The translations under genes and the position numbers were made by a program. This document shows positions 14,777 to 24,878 of a DNA stretch of 64,000 nucleotides, one piece after another; within the stretch, counting starts at the first letter, position 1; every line of letters starts with the position of its first letter. The stretch is taken from contig NC_058057.1 of the NCBI RefSeq assembly GCF_020085105.1, positions 24,935,082 through 24,999,081 of the forward strand, written 5' to 3'. The notes under the pieces were generated by a model. The model was not told where the DNA came from and did not search any database. It worked only from the letters and a program-made list of their open reading frames with translations. The DNA is from Siniperca chuatsi (lineage: Eukaryota > Chordata > Actinopteri > Centrarchiformes > Sinipercidae).

Positions 14777-15044
14777 CAGGAAGGGTGAACTATAGCAGCA
14801 TCCCTATCATTTCCTGTGGGGTTTTGCTTCACTGTTTATTTACAGCACAAAAAGAGCCCTCCATGTTGTACTGTTGTATGTACATACATGTTATGTTTGG
14901 TTTTTTTTGCAAAATGGTTGGGGTCCTAGTATAAAACTGGGGCACATGTGATCTTTCAAGATGTACTTAAAATAAACCATTTTTAAATTGTGGTAGAACC
15001 TTCCTCTTTTTATAATCCCCCCCACACATATATCCGTCATACAT

Positions 15045-15084
<40 letters not shown>

Positions 15085-15483
15085 ATCTGAGCTTTTAATG
15101 GCACCCAAGGATCTTCAAAACTCACAATGAGAACCTTATATGGGATTTCATCTGCAGTCAGCCATTCAGACAGTTAGTACATCAGACATTCAACAAGTTA
15201 CTCAGTCAATAAAACAGTTATTCTTGACTCATTTAATACAAACAGTAGATCAGCCTTCAAAACCAGACAGAATACCAACGAGTAAACCTGTCAATCAGTC
15301 ACTGAGCAAATAAAACAAACAGCCAACTGGTCACTCTTCTAGTTATCAGGCCAGTCAACAGTCATTCAGTCCATAAACCAGTCTGCCAGCCAGCAAAGAC
15401 CAGTAAATAGCAGGTTTTATTGCTGCATAATCTCCCATGTAGTAAAATCCTCACTAAGGCGTAATACACTGGCATCAGCTGGT

Positions 15484-15516
<33 letters not shown>

Positions 15517-18500
15517 TATTCTAAAGCTGCTTTCTGTTGGGTCAGGGAGTGAGATAACTGATGATCCACTCACTTTTATCATCCTCTCGTCTCATCTCTC
15601 TGCTACAGAGGAATGTCAGATAGAGCTGCCATCTTTCTGCTGCCACCATCACATTCAGTGCAGAACTTCCATACAAAAAAGGCTCGATTTTAAATGCGGT
15701 ATGATGAAGTTTCAGTCACCACCAACAGCCATCTGACCTTTCAGTGTGTCCTTGAGCAAGGCACTGAACACTCTGTATAATGACTTAGTTGTGTTTTGGA
15801 TTCACATTTTGCAAAATTATTTACAACACAACCACAGCTCCTTTTTAAAAATATAGCATGACAGATGTATTACTTTTTATGAAGCATTTAATGAAAACTG
15901 CAGCATTTTAGCTGTCCACCATGCCAAGAACAGCTGAGAGCAGCTCCGGTGGAAGGTCAGTACTATGCCCAATGAAATTTGATGTTGCCAGAGATTTCAG
16001 GCAGTTACGTCAGTTACAGCTGTCATAGTCTTTCATATCCAAACTGTGCGAATTTACAGAGGAGTTAGCGTCCTTATGAGGAGTCAAATATTTAGGTGCA
16101 GTGTGAACGTAGCCTACATCAACCTGGGAAACAGAAGCATCTAAATGGCTAAAACATAAACATGTAAACAAGATAATTCGCCGATTAGTATATTATTTTG
16201 CACACAAACACAGAGTTGGTGGCGAGTCACATGCATCCTCTCCATTAAGAGTTCAGCTAGGAGAGGATCACTTCATAGTCCCAGTTTAGACTGGTATTTA
16301 ATCTGTTTCTCTATTCTGTTATCTTCTCCTATCCTTCTTCTCTTCCTCCTCTGCTCTTTCTCCTTCCCCTTCATAGTTATCTCAAATCTTCCTTTTTGTT
16401 TTCTCCTTCCCTTTCCCTTCTCGCTCTCCCCCTTTGTCTGTTTCAGTGTCACACCCCATCCTTCTCCATCTTCTCTTATGTCACCCTGTCTTGTCAGTCC
16501 TCCCTCCTCATCACTTCTACCGTGCTTCCCATTTTTTCCTATTTTTTTCCCCTACTCCAGAGCCAGGATGCAGGCTGGCAACCTGACCCACCCAGCAGCA
16601 GAGACAAAAAACAGAGGGACTGTAACCAGAGATAGAGGGACATAAAGATAGAAGACAGAGAGAGAAAAGAGTGACATCTTATAATATAGGTTATGACCTT
16701 CCTGGTGTTTGAATTTTGAATTGTTGGAAGGAAATGGGGGATGGGGAGTAGAAGGTGGTTGGAGAAAGAAAGACAAAAAGTCAACGAGAGTAAGCAGAGC
16801 ATAGCAAAATCAATACAAGTCTGAAGGAGAACATAAGTAAAAGAGTAACTTCAAGTTACTCATGCTGCCTGGTAATGGTCAATTGTAAAATATCTGCAAG
16901 AACAAGTCAAACTAAAACTAATTAACTTGCACAACCTTTAAAAATAAAAAGGTTATTTCCTATTAATTTAAGCATTTGTATAGCTCAGCAGACATGTCTC
17001 ATGTTTCATTTAAGTATCATCAAGGTATCAAAGTACCAGGTATAAGGGCCACTGAGATGAAGAGATACTACATATAGCAGTGTCCTCTATTACCTTTAAA
17101 GCACTTTTGCTCTGTGTGCTTTAAAAATGGAAACAACTGAGCAAGATGGAGAGAGGGAGAGAGACAGATCGAATTTCCTGCTGTCAAGATATCTTTAGAG
17201 TGGGACATCCCGAGGAATGCCTTTCTCTTTGTATGTGCGAGTGGCAAGAGAGACAGCTGAGAAACAAATGATTAAGCAAAGTCTCAACATGTTTCTTGCA
17301 ATCATCCTTTTTATTTAGTTATATGGTTGTATTATTTGTTTATAAAGTGATGACCGCCTTTTCCTGAGGACTTTGAGTACTATTTCAGTGCTTAGCTGTG
17401 GCTTGTATCTACTGCAGGACTACAGTAATCACACTGAAGAACACCTTCTTGAGGATTAATGCTGTAGTCTGTAATTCTGTGCCCCAGAGCACATCTGTCT
17501 AAACTAATCCATGTTGGCAGGAATCCATACATATCAACGTCCAATCCAAAACATGCCATTTGTGTCATAAATTAAACAAAATTACAAAAGCTTCTGCACA
17601 CAGAATCGTAAATGTTTTGTTAGTGTATGTCGCTGAGCTGGTTTTCCTATTGCAAATGCTAAAAATGTCTAGTTTAAATGTAATCTGTTAACACCATCCA
17701 ATATAAAATCCTCTTGTCACAGCTTGAACAGAAACATTTTACTCCAGAACAATGGAACTACAATGGATTATGAAAATGAAAAACGACTTTATGCTACTTC
17801 TTTGGTGAAAACATCTACTGTACAGTTAGTTTTAGTTCCTGCTCCAGTCCAGTGACCATGCATCCAGTTAACATGTAGCACAGGACACAACTGCTGATGA
17901 CGACACACTCATGCTTGACCAATTTCAAACCTGTCATGTTATGTTTATGGGGCATACCAATATATTTGTTTTCAAATTAAAACATTCAATAAGTGAAAAG
18001 TGAAAGCCTCAGAAAGGACTGGAAAGTGAATAACAGACAAAAAAAATCCCATATTAGCGATGTTTAAAAGGACTCTAGCCTCTAGGGGTTTGTAACCCCT
18101 TTCCACTTTCAATAATATATATTTTAGAGATACTGCATACATGTCTTGAATTAAAAGTTTAGTTTTTCTAGTTTTGCTTACAGAGCTTTGACAGATCTTT
18201 GCTTCAGCAAAGACCCATTAAAAGTCCTTTCGGTAGTCCAGTTGGTATCCAGAGATTATCCACTACCCAGATTGTATTAGAGGGATTATTTGGTCCCTGT
18301 GCCAAGACTTCAATTCTGTTAATGAGGGCACGGAAGGTGGCAACGTGGACTCTGGTCACTGACAATAAAACAGGTGTACACTGTGTTAAGTCTACCTGAA
18401 GGTACCACATGTTGCATTCTGAAAGCAAACTACAGGATCTACATGTACTTTCTGATTTGTATCCCAGAGCAATCTATCACATTTCTACCCAAAACTGACC

Positions 18501-18871
18501 TGGTGGCTGACGATATGATACGATAAGAGTCCGTCTCATGTGTTTGTGGCAACTCAATAAATGTCTCTCATTCATTTTATTATTTATTATTGTTATATGT
18601 TACACACAGCAGCTGTAATAAATTTACAAACACAAAAAAACTAAATTGGCTGGCCTATTTGATAAATGTAATAATGATACATATATGTTAATTAATTAAT
18701 TTTATTATTAATGTTTGCCCTCTTCTCATATCACACTTTGTCCCAATAAGAAAGTTCTTCTTCTTCTCTCTCTCTTCCTCCTTCCCTCTCTAAAGGCATA
18801 ATTAACCCATCTGGCTAAGTGTATCAGTGACTGTATCTGTGGTAACCACCTGTTTTCACACCTTACACATG

Positions 18872-18908
<37 letters not shown>

Positions 18909-21900
18909 AGAATCAGGTTGCATATCATCAATACCAGAATACTGCCACCTTGCATGCATATAGAAACCCATATCCTAGCAAAGCAATTAAAAGCAAAACA
19001 ACTTAATTTAATCCCATTTTTGCACATATTGTGGTCGAGTTTAATGTAAATCATCAAGTAAAATAATAAAAAGCATATAACAATGTTTTTTTGGCTGTTA
19101 CTATTTTCTCACTCCTACAGTGAAATACTGTGTTTTCCTACTTGAAAGGCTTCCAAGTAGCTTTGTAGTGGGCTCAAACTTTATAGTGATATTCATGAGT
19201 AACTGATACGTTTGATTATGACCTATGGCCAAAGGCTTCTGTAAACAAAACAGAGAAGTGGTTTATGTGTGCGCATTCTGTATATACAGTTTCTATGTGT
19301 GTGTTTGTTTGTGTGCACATGTCCTCCTGTCATCCTTCTGTTCAGAACAACAGTATGGGATTTTGGCACTGCCAGCCAACTGGGTCACTAACGACCACAT
19401 GGCCAATTAGTAGAGCTAAACAACAACCAGATTCCCTCGTCCACAGCCTTAAAAACAACAAGCATTCATCCAAATCACTGACACATGCACATATTTTTGT
19501 CTTTCACTGGCTTCTGTCTTTTCTGCTGCTACACAAAGAATGATGCTCAATAAATAAAATAAAATAAAAGTGCCAGTATTAGTACTGATGTTGCTGCTAC
19601 TACTACTGTTGCTATTTAATTTTTACAGACTTGCATGTAAGTGATAGCTAGTGATATGTTATGCTGAATTTATGTTAATCTGTTGTTCAGTCTGTAAAAT
19701 ATCAGAAAATAGCGAAAAATGTTCATCATGATTTCTCAGAGCCGAAGGTGATGCCTTCATATGTCTTGTTTTGGTTAATCCAAAACCTTCAATTTACAAT
19801 GATATAAAGCAGCAAATCCTCACATTTATGAAGCCGCACCCAGCAAATGTTGGGTGTTTTGCTTCATATGTTACTTAAACAATTTATAGATTATCAATCA
19901 CAATGAATTTGTGATTCATTGATGTTAATCGATTAGTTGACTCATTATTTCAGTACCACTTCGGGATGTTTGCTGGGGGAATGTTAACAAGCCTTGAATA
20001 TTAAGGCAAATCCTCCTTTTCATTAAGGCTGGTTGTTGGTTGGAGTTTTTTAGTTTGTGTCATGTAAAACTAAAGTTACTGTAAATGACATACAGAACAT
20101 TGCATTAAACTTCTCTACAAGGCAGTCAGAGGTCAGAGGTCAGGATCAGCTGTACAACAGCACACCCCTGGAGCTGTTTGGGTTTTAATGTCTTACTCAA
20201 AGACGCTTCACAGGGTGGGGAGTTATTGCGATTATGGTTTGAACCTCTGTTTACTGTAAGCGTATACTGCAATAGCGTTTTTGATATGAAACATGAATTT
20301 TTATGTCACTTTCTAATCTGTTTGTCTGTGTCGTTTCAGCTACTGATTGTTTTAAATTGCCTTTAGGAAGCATACATACAGTATTTGTCTAACCTACAGC
20401 CAAGTTATGATACGAATGTGTGTGTATTTGACGTGTGTGTGTGAGTCAGGAGTCACACACAAACTGTGACAAATCCAAAAAGCAGAATTAACATCACTTG
20501 ACAGGTATGGTGAACAAATTTAGCACACTTGTTGTCATGGTAATGTGATGCATTCGTGTGTGTGTGAGTGTACACCTCAGAGTGTGTGTATTTGTGAAAA
20601 CAGGTTGGCATTAACACCTAAGCGATGTAACTGTGAACACACACACACACACACTTCTCGACAGACAGCCATTATGTCTTCCACTGAGTAGCAGACACAT
20701 GATCTGACGCCATGGCCCCTGATTCATATCACATTTATAATTTCCTCATTGACATCGGAACAGTACGCATACCAGGAGAAAAGAGAACATCTTGAGGTAG
20801 CAATATTATAAGATGCCATTTGTTTAAACTGAATATATTGGGCTGGGATAAAAAAACAAAAAAAACAATTTGAAAATATTACCTTGGGCTCTGAAAAATT
20901 GTGATGGCAATTTTTATAGACTAAAAATAATCCACAGTCTAATTGATAATGAAATAATAATCATTAGTTGATGCAATCAACACTGTGCTGCAAATATCAA
21001 GCATATTTAATAAAGACAGAACTCGCACTCGAGAAGAACAGAGCACCAACCTTCTCACAGCAAGGCAGCGGTGAGACCCGTCAACCCGTCTCAAACACAG
21101 TGAAAAGCAGTCCCATCATATAGCCAGCGTCTACTCTCTAGGCAGCCTGTAGGAAGAAACCTGTGCAGCTCTCACATTCATCCATCCTGTCTTGTCACAG
21201 CAGAGCACAACAGAGCTGGTTCCAACACTATAAAGTGCAGAGACCTTTGGATTCCTTCACAGTACGGCAGCCACAGGGAACACCGCAGGGTTCCACGGGG
21301 AAACCCTTCATAAAGAGTCCATTAACACTCAGTGCACTTCCATGAACCTCTAACGCATTGCTGCTGTCATGTACAACTGTGCTGATTTTTCATGTCTTAA
21401 CTTATAAAAGGACAATCAAAACCCTGCCACATATCCCCACTAGCCTCTTTCCATATGTATTTTATTAACTGATTGTGTGGTAATTTTCTTGGTTACTTTT
21501 TATCATCACTAACTAATGTGGTTTGAATGCTAGAAAATATATGATGATTTTCAAAAAGGAGGGAGGCAGGGACATGAGGAAGGGCTTCAGCCATCCATTA
21601 CTATGAATGGAAATAATCCTTCAGCTATATTTTCCAGCTATAAAACAGGTTTGACAAAGAGGCAATAACACAACGAACAGAGCTCCAAATTGCAGGTGCA
21701 TTGTTCAACAGTACTGCAACATAAATTATAACAAGGGACGTTTTGGAAATAATGACAACATATGCTAAACACAGGCAAACCAAAAGATGAACAGTTCAGG
21801 TCAGTTCAAATTTCAAATGAACCAAGAGAGATATACTGGAACTATCCAGTATATTAGGTATCTAGTTGCTTCAAAGTTAAATATTTTCTCATGAAGTGAT

Positions 21901-22398
21901 ATTTTGTCTACAACTTCAAATACTGCAGGATGAACCAATCACAGCTGGCTTACCTTGGGAAGATATGCAGCATTTCGTATCCTGTCCACCATCTCCTGGC
22001 CCTCGGGGTGCACAGCACCCACATGGGACCACATCCTCTCCCAGGTTACGCTCTCAATGGGAAAACCGGTCCTGTTAACGTAGAAAAGAACACCTCCATC
22101 CTTCTCCTCTTCCTCCCCAGGGGAGCTGGAGCTGTTATTAGGGGGAGAAGTGGAGGAATCCTCCTGGGTGCTGCAGCGGAGGAGGCAGTGTGAGCTGGTG
22201 CTCTTGGACCGGCCATGCCTGCTCAGCTTGGCCGGGGTGGTGCCGGACCGGCTTGGGGAGTTGGGTCCCGTCATTGATCCCAGGAGGGCCAGGAGGAGGA
22301 GGAGGAGGAAAAGTTAAGGCAGGCAATCCTCCTCCAGCTACAAGAGCTTCTTCTTGTTTGTCAGTGTTGGACAGTACATATTGATCTTGAGGGCAAAC
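1922..22398 (-). CDS. vash2: Vasohibin-2, tubulin tyrosine carboxypeptidase (3' end beyond left edge)
   Basis: Vasohibins, with the small partner SVBP, remove the C-terminal tyrosine of alpha-tubulin; VASH2 is also described as pro-angiogenic. Seven exons join without a frame break into 348 complete codons: 21954-22398 (ATG at 22274), 13621-13709, 13316-13372, 11762-11836, 5489-5726, 5243-5386 and 1922-2043. The putative catalytic residues are Cys173 (in LPIKCLEAV), His208 (in HHVVLG) and Ser225 (in GMSRR). Spacings of 35 and 17 residues equal those of human VASH1 Cys169/His204/Ser221. VASH2 rather than VASH1 is supported by the MTG start, DGGVLF, GFPI, LYVPH and the basic [11 protein letters not shown] segment. 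The last exon reaches a donor after two bases of a codon, and no matching terminal exon was found at 1-1921, so the end is missing from the window. No lesion was seen. Confidence 0.95.
2400..2500 (-). repeat. Fragment of dispersed repeat R4
   Basis: This stretch (catgcataattaag, gagtgacaggt, tggctagccgc) is the reverse complement of part of the longer element at 37600-38060, in the same order. It is a short copy of the same family. Confidence 0.55.
2520..2775 (+). repeat. Dispersed fish repeat, family R1 (copy 2)
   Basis: Same phrases and order as 200-440: tcatcttcaacttcaaattg, cttgttttgtatg, gaaacccaaagatattt, cagcaaatcctcaca, gattaatcg. An A-rich insertion lies at about 2702-2727. Confidence 0.65.
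3805..3838. repeat. (CA)n microsatellite
   Basis: About 16 perfect CA units in the vash2 intron. Confidence 0.9.
5243..5386 (-). CDS. vash2: vash2 coding exon 6
   Basis: 144 bp (48 codons) between ctcccag and gtattt. It encodes [19 protein letters not shown] through to RDMRMK, the conserved end of the vasohibin core. Confidence 0.95.
5489..5726 (-). CDS. vash2: vash2 coding exon 5, with catalytic His and Ser
   Basis: 238 bp with acceptor accag and donor gtaaga. It encodes [17 protein letters not shown], then [21 protein letters not shown] with His208 and Ser225, and ends YQHTLKK. Confidence 0.95.
8525..8815 (+). mobile_element. Tc1/mariner-like transposase relic
   Basis: Conceptual translation on the plus strand gives [15 protein letters not shown], then a stop, then [17 protein letters not shown]. 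This is the C-terminal catalytic block of Tc1-type transposases (family form SPDLNPIEHLWDELxR). The end, cacatatgggtgcaatg followed by ggtgtccacatacttt, matches the usual terminal sequence of such copies in fish. It is stop-interrupted and lacks the N-terminal two thirds, so it is dead. Confidence 0.75.
9667..9739 (+). tRNA. trnT-UGU: tRNA-Thr, anticodon TGT
   Basis: A complete 73-base cloverleaf. The acceptor arm GGCCTCA pairs with TGGGGCC, with T as discriminator. Box A is TAGCTCAGTGGTTAGAGC, the anticodon stem-loop is CTGGT-CTTGTAA-ACCAG, and the T arm has GTTCAATTC. A T5 run at about 9745-9749, just downstream, is a normal RNA polymerase III stop. It lies inside a vash2 intron on the opposite strand and has no intron of its own. 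No mismatch was seen in the stems apart from one G-T pair. Confidence 0.95.
9740..9750 (+). terminator. RNA polymerase III T-run terminator
   Basis: Five consecutive T residues within a dozen bases of the tRNA-Thr 3' end. Confidence 0.75.
10385..10595 (+). repeat. Dispersed fish repeat, family R1 (copy 3)
   Basis: Shares aataacttgttcggtctgac, aaaacccaaaa, cagcaaatcctcacatttc, ggctggaaccagtaaatgt and the AT-rich end with copies 1, 2 and 4. Confidence 0.65.
10775..11125. repeat. Dispersed repeat R2 (aatcgcaat-rich)
   Basis: Begins aggactgaacaattaattt and ends with repeated tcgcaat/attgcaatata motifs. It matches my memory of a common fish interspersed repeat with an acgattaat/aatcgca signature. 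No ORF. Confidence 0.5.
11502..11526. repeat. (TG)n microsatellite
   Basis: Perfect TG run in the vash2 intron, followed by a G-rich patch. Confidence 0.85.
11717..11749. repeat. (TG)n next to the vash2 exon 4 donor
   Basis: About 16 TG units. Read on the minus strand it is a CA repeat starting 12 bases after the 5' splice site of exon 4. CA repeats there are known binding sites for hnRNP L; that role is inferred here. Confidence 0.85.
11762..11836 (-). CDS. vash2: vash2 coding exon 4, with the catalytic Cys
   Basis: 75 bp encoding [20 protein letters not shown] and VILG plus two bases of Ile. Cys173 is the expected nucleophile. The exon sits between a long polypyrimidine tract on its 5' side and a CA repeat that begins 12 bases after the donor (as read on the minus strand). 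Confidence 0.93.
11838..12130. repeat. About 290-bp homopurine/homopyrimidine tract
   Basis: The plus strand is almost all A/G (aggaaaggaagg, ggaggaggatgagg, gaggaagatgagg types). The minus strand therefore presents an unusually long polypyrimidine tract running into the acceptor of vash2 exon 4. ORFs of up to 213 codons here are composition artefacts. Confidence 0.85.
13316..13372 (-). CDS. vash2: vash2 coding exon 3 (57 bp)
   Basis: Too short to stand out as an ORF. After the acceptor tctatcag it reads [18 protein letters not shown] plus GG, then the donor gtaagt. The first A completes the Gln codon of the previous exon, and GG joins the G of the next exon. The residues are the conserved vasohibin [11 protein letters not shown] segment. 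Confidence 0.92.
13621..13709 (-). CDS. vash2: vash2 coding exon 2
   Basis: 89 bp encoding [18 protein letters not shown]...YMKAL and two bases of the next Gln codon. The acceptor is tcttcag and the donor gtatcc. It matches the VASH2 stretch that ends in YMKTLQYNHTG. Confidence 0.92.
14697..14773. repeat. Long (TG)n microsatellite
   Basis: About 38 uninterrupted TG units, the longest dinucleotide run in the window. Confidence 0.95.
15046..15080. repeat. (CA)n microsatellite
   Basis: About 17 CA units in the large vash2 intron. Confidence 0.9.
18873..18907. repeat. (CA)n microsatellite
   Basis: About 17 CA units in the large vash2 intron. Confidence 0.9.
19675..19960 (+). repeat. Dispersed fish repeat, family R1 (copy 4)
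   Basis: The longest copy: atatcagaaaatagcgaaaa, ccgaaggtgatgccttcat, tcttgttttggtt, atccaaaacc, atataaagcagcaaatcctc, and an end with gattatcaatca and cgattagttgactc. Confidence 0.7.
21954..22398 (-). CDS. vash2: vash2 first coding exon, with 5' UTR
   Basis: A pyrimidine-rich acceptor (ccctgccag) precedes 22398. Coding starts at the ATG at 22274-22272 and runs 107 codons to a GTAAG donor after LPK. The start is chosen because MTG is the conserved VASH2 N-terminus. Residues 1-55 are low-complexity and Ser-rich with an acidic EEEEKDGG run. The conserved fold begins at about residue 60 ([14 protein letters not shown], then TWERMWSHV). Confidence 0.92.
22338..22379 (-). promoter_or_regulatory. 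Upstream ORF in the vash2 5' UTR
   Basis: Reading on the minus strand, an ATG at 22379 opens a 13-codon frame ending in TAG at 22338, 63 bases before the vash2 start. It lies inside the same exon, so any transcript using the acceptor at 22398 carries it. A role in restraining translation is inferred only. Confidence 0.45.
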
Positions 22399-23749
22399 CT
22401 GGCAGGGTAAAAAAAATAAAACTTCAACCATACCAGAACACATTTTGCTTCCTCAAAGCAGGCTTACAATACAGTAAAAATGTCATTACGCTTTATGAAA
22501 TAGGTCTACAGTACAGTACAGTACAATAAGGATCAATTCTAAACAAAATTTCCATAAAAAAGGTACAGCAATGTTTTAATAAGGCGCTTCCTGTCAAGTA
22601 GATACACCAAAGAAGATCTGTGCCTTTCCTATTTTGGAAGAGGAATGATGGTGCTACAGCAGAGTATGAAGCCTTGACAACATGACAACAAATCCCTATA
22701 GGGAAGCACACTCCTCCCCAATGTAGCAACAGCTGAGCAAGATTGATTTCTTTCATAGAAATCCTACAATAAATGTAAAAAGCATAAATATGACAGCAAA
22801 ATCGTGTAGAGAAATCATAGGTCCAAAATGACCCACGTAACATCCTATAGTAGCACACTAGGTGTTAGACAAAATCCTGTTATACATGATAAAATAACAC
22901 TGAGAATAACACAAGTAGCCTAGGGCACCAAAGGTGTATGTCAAAATACACTTTGATGTACAAAGACGTTATTAGAAAATCAATAAATGCGAACACGGTT
23001 TTAGTCCGCATAATGATGCCAAAAGACTTAAGTTACAAATGTAGCTAACTCCTACCCTACAGAACGCTAAGCTATCTATAAACTCATTCATGAGTATAAC
23101 AGAAACTAATGCAAATTTCTTTTTTAATTATATTACATTGATAGCATGCACACAATTAAAAGACAAACTTATTGCCGAACGAAAATGTCTTGAAGACACA
23201 CTACTAGTGAGTACCACTGGCACAAGTTCATATCGATATCAGGGATTTTTCGTTAGAGTGCAGCCGCTGAAATATCCCAACCGTTATTAATCCAACCGTA
23301 CCGTATTTTCCACCGGGGCTCCGATTTCAGATAGACGACAGTTCGTGCGGTATAAAAGGCATTTGACTCGAAAAACACACGGTGAGCAGAGGTGGGTCCC
23401 ATTCATAACAAGGCGTCCTTGTCCACCACAGGATGCCTTGTTTTGGTTCCAGGCTTTGTAACTTCACCCCTTCTTGTATGTGTCAAGATAGAGCTAACAA
23501 CCGTTGGGCTGGGAATACGGAAGATCCCACTAAAGTAAAAGCAGTACGTTCGTCGATCTTGCGTATATAAAGAATACGCGCTACCAATCGTTGCAGCATA
23601 CTCATAAACCCATTATGTATTCGTCTGTGAGGGCTTTAAGCGTGTCAGTAAACGTATTATATTGAAAACGTCAACCAAACGAATCGTGCTCTCGTCGGAG
23701 CTTTTTTATTTTGAAAATATCCTCCGGAAGTCCTTCTGTTTTGCTAGCT
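22399..23749. other. vash2 first intron
   Basis: No coding signal was seen. TATA-like strings at about 23350 and 23565 read on the plus strand, opposite to vash2, with no open gene behind them. Confidence 0.5.
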
Positions 23750-24110
23750 AGCTGGCACTAGCCATCTCGCTTGGTCTCACAACACTGCTGGTTCCGTTGC
23801 CTCCCACCACCCCAGTCCGGGAAAATTACCTCTTCTGCGCATTCCTCCCCGTCAGCCGCCTGCACGGCGCCTCGGTATCCACTATCTCCCCAAAAAATCC
23901 GACTTCATGTTGATAGAGAAGGCTCCTTCAATCCCTCACATGATTAAATCATTGGGGATAAAACGGTCCTACTAGCGCCTGTATCTCTCCGTGGTACCTA
24001 TCCCGGATGCTTCTCATTGGTCGAGCGAACAAAGAGGGGCGGGCCAACGAGTACGCTCTCCCCATATTTGGAACTGACGGAGCTTTCTGATTGGTGGATT
24101 TTGATAGACG
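23750..24110 (-). promoter_or_regulatory. Probable vash2 promoter and noncoding first exon
   Basis: This GC-rich stretch stands out from AT-rich surroundings. It has a GC box (ggggcggg, about 24036) and two ATTGG motifs (about 24016 and 24092), which read as CCAAT boxes on the minus strand. A plausible donor on the minus strand is AGAG|gtaatt at 23831, so a noncoding first exon could start near 23.9-24.0 kb and splice to 22398. The TSS cannot be fixed by eye. Confidence 0.5.
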
Positions 24111-24878
24111 ATGGCGTCAACAAGTGATATATTTGCAACAAATGGGATTTTCTGCCCCTTGTTGCAACTGTTGATTTTGCACATTTTGTTCATTTTCAGT
24201 TGCTTGACAAGGTTAGTTCTCAAAATAGAACAGAATAAAATATAATTGAACAGAGTAGAATATAATAGAATTATTCTTTAAACAACAATCTATCCACACA
24301 CCTCACAGAATAGAGACAGAATATGAGTTTTAATAAAAGTTCCAAATGTGGTTGTAAATAGCCTAATGATGACTACATGATATTAAGCAAGTTCACTGAG
24401 CAAAATGTATCATATTTACTGTATATGGCAAACAGCCATGTGAATGTTGGGCTATTACTTTCACATTGCGGTAGTAACTTAATTTACAACTCCCCCTTCT
24501 GGTCTTCTGGACAAAAAGCATTTTAGAGCAATACACGAAGGACAGGTGAATGCTTGGTTATGATAAAAATAACACTACAACATTATAATACTAGAAAATA
24601 ACAGCTGGATGCAGTTGTTCAGCTGTATTAGAAACAATAAACACTGCACACAAAGTAACTGAGTTAGAACATGAGGATTAAATAAAATAATCTCCAAGAA
24701 TTGGACTGCGTAGACAATTTCTCCACAAGAATTGGTGAATTCTTGTTAAAGTTACACTAAACTCACTCTGGGAATAAAAACTGACTTTGTTTTCACACCA
24801 GAAAGCTTTAACTAATGAACTATCAATGTAAAATAAATGTAATGATATTAAATGTAACTAATGTGTTTTGTTTTTTGG

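Larger units (their letters stand above)
13710..21953. other. Large vash2 intron (8.2 kb)
   Basis: No coding exon was seen. It holds a 77-bp TG repeat at 14697-14773, CA runs at 15046-15080, 15488-15517 and 18873-18907, a purine-rich patch around 16640-16800, and repeat R1 at 19675-19960. ORFs at 18199-18430 on both strands do not resemble a known family. Confidence 0.6.

Noticed and set aside
14563-15082. ORFs with long His-Thr or Cys-Val runs
   Set aside because: Translations of CA/TG microsatellites.
18199-18430. Overlapping ORFs on both strands
   Set aside because: Neither resembles a known family, and there are no splice or start signals of note. Possibly an unrecognised repeat.
23340-23600. 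TATA-like strings on the plus strand
   Set aside because: There is no gene downstream on that strand, and the GC-rich region at 23.75-24.1 kb fits the vash2 promoter better.
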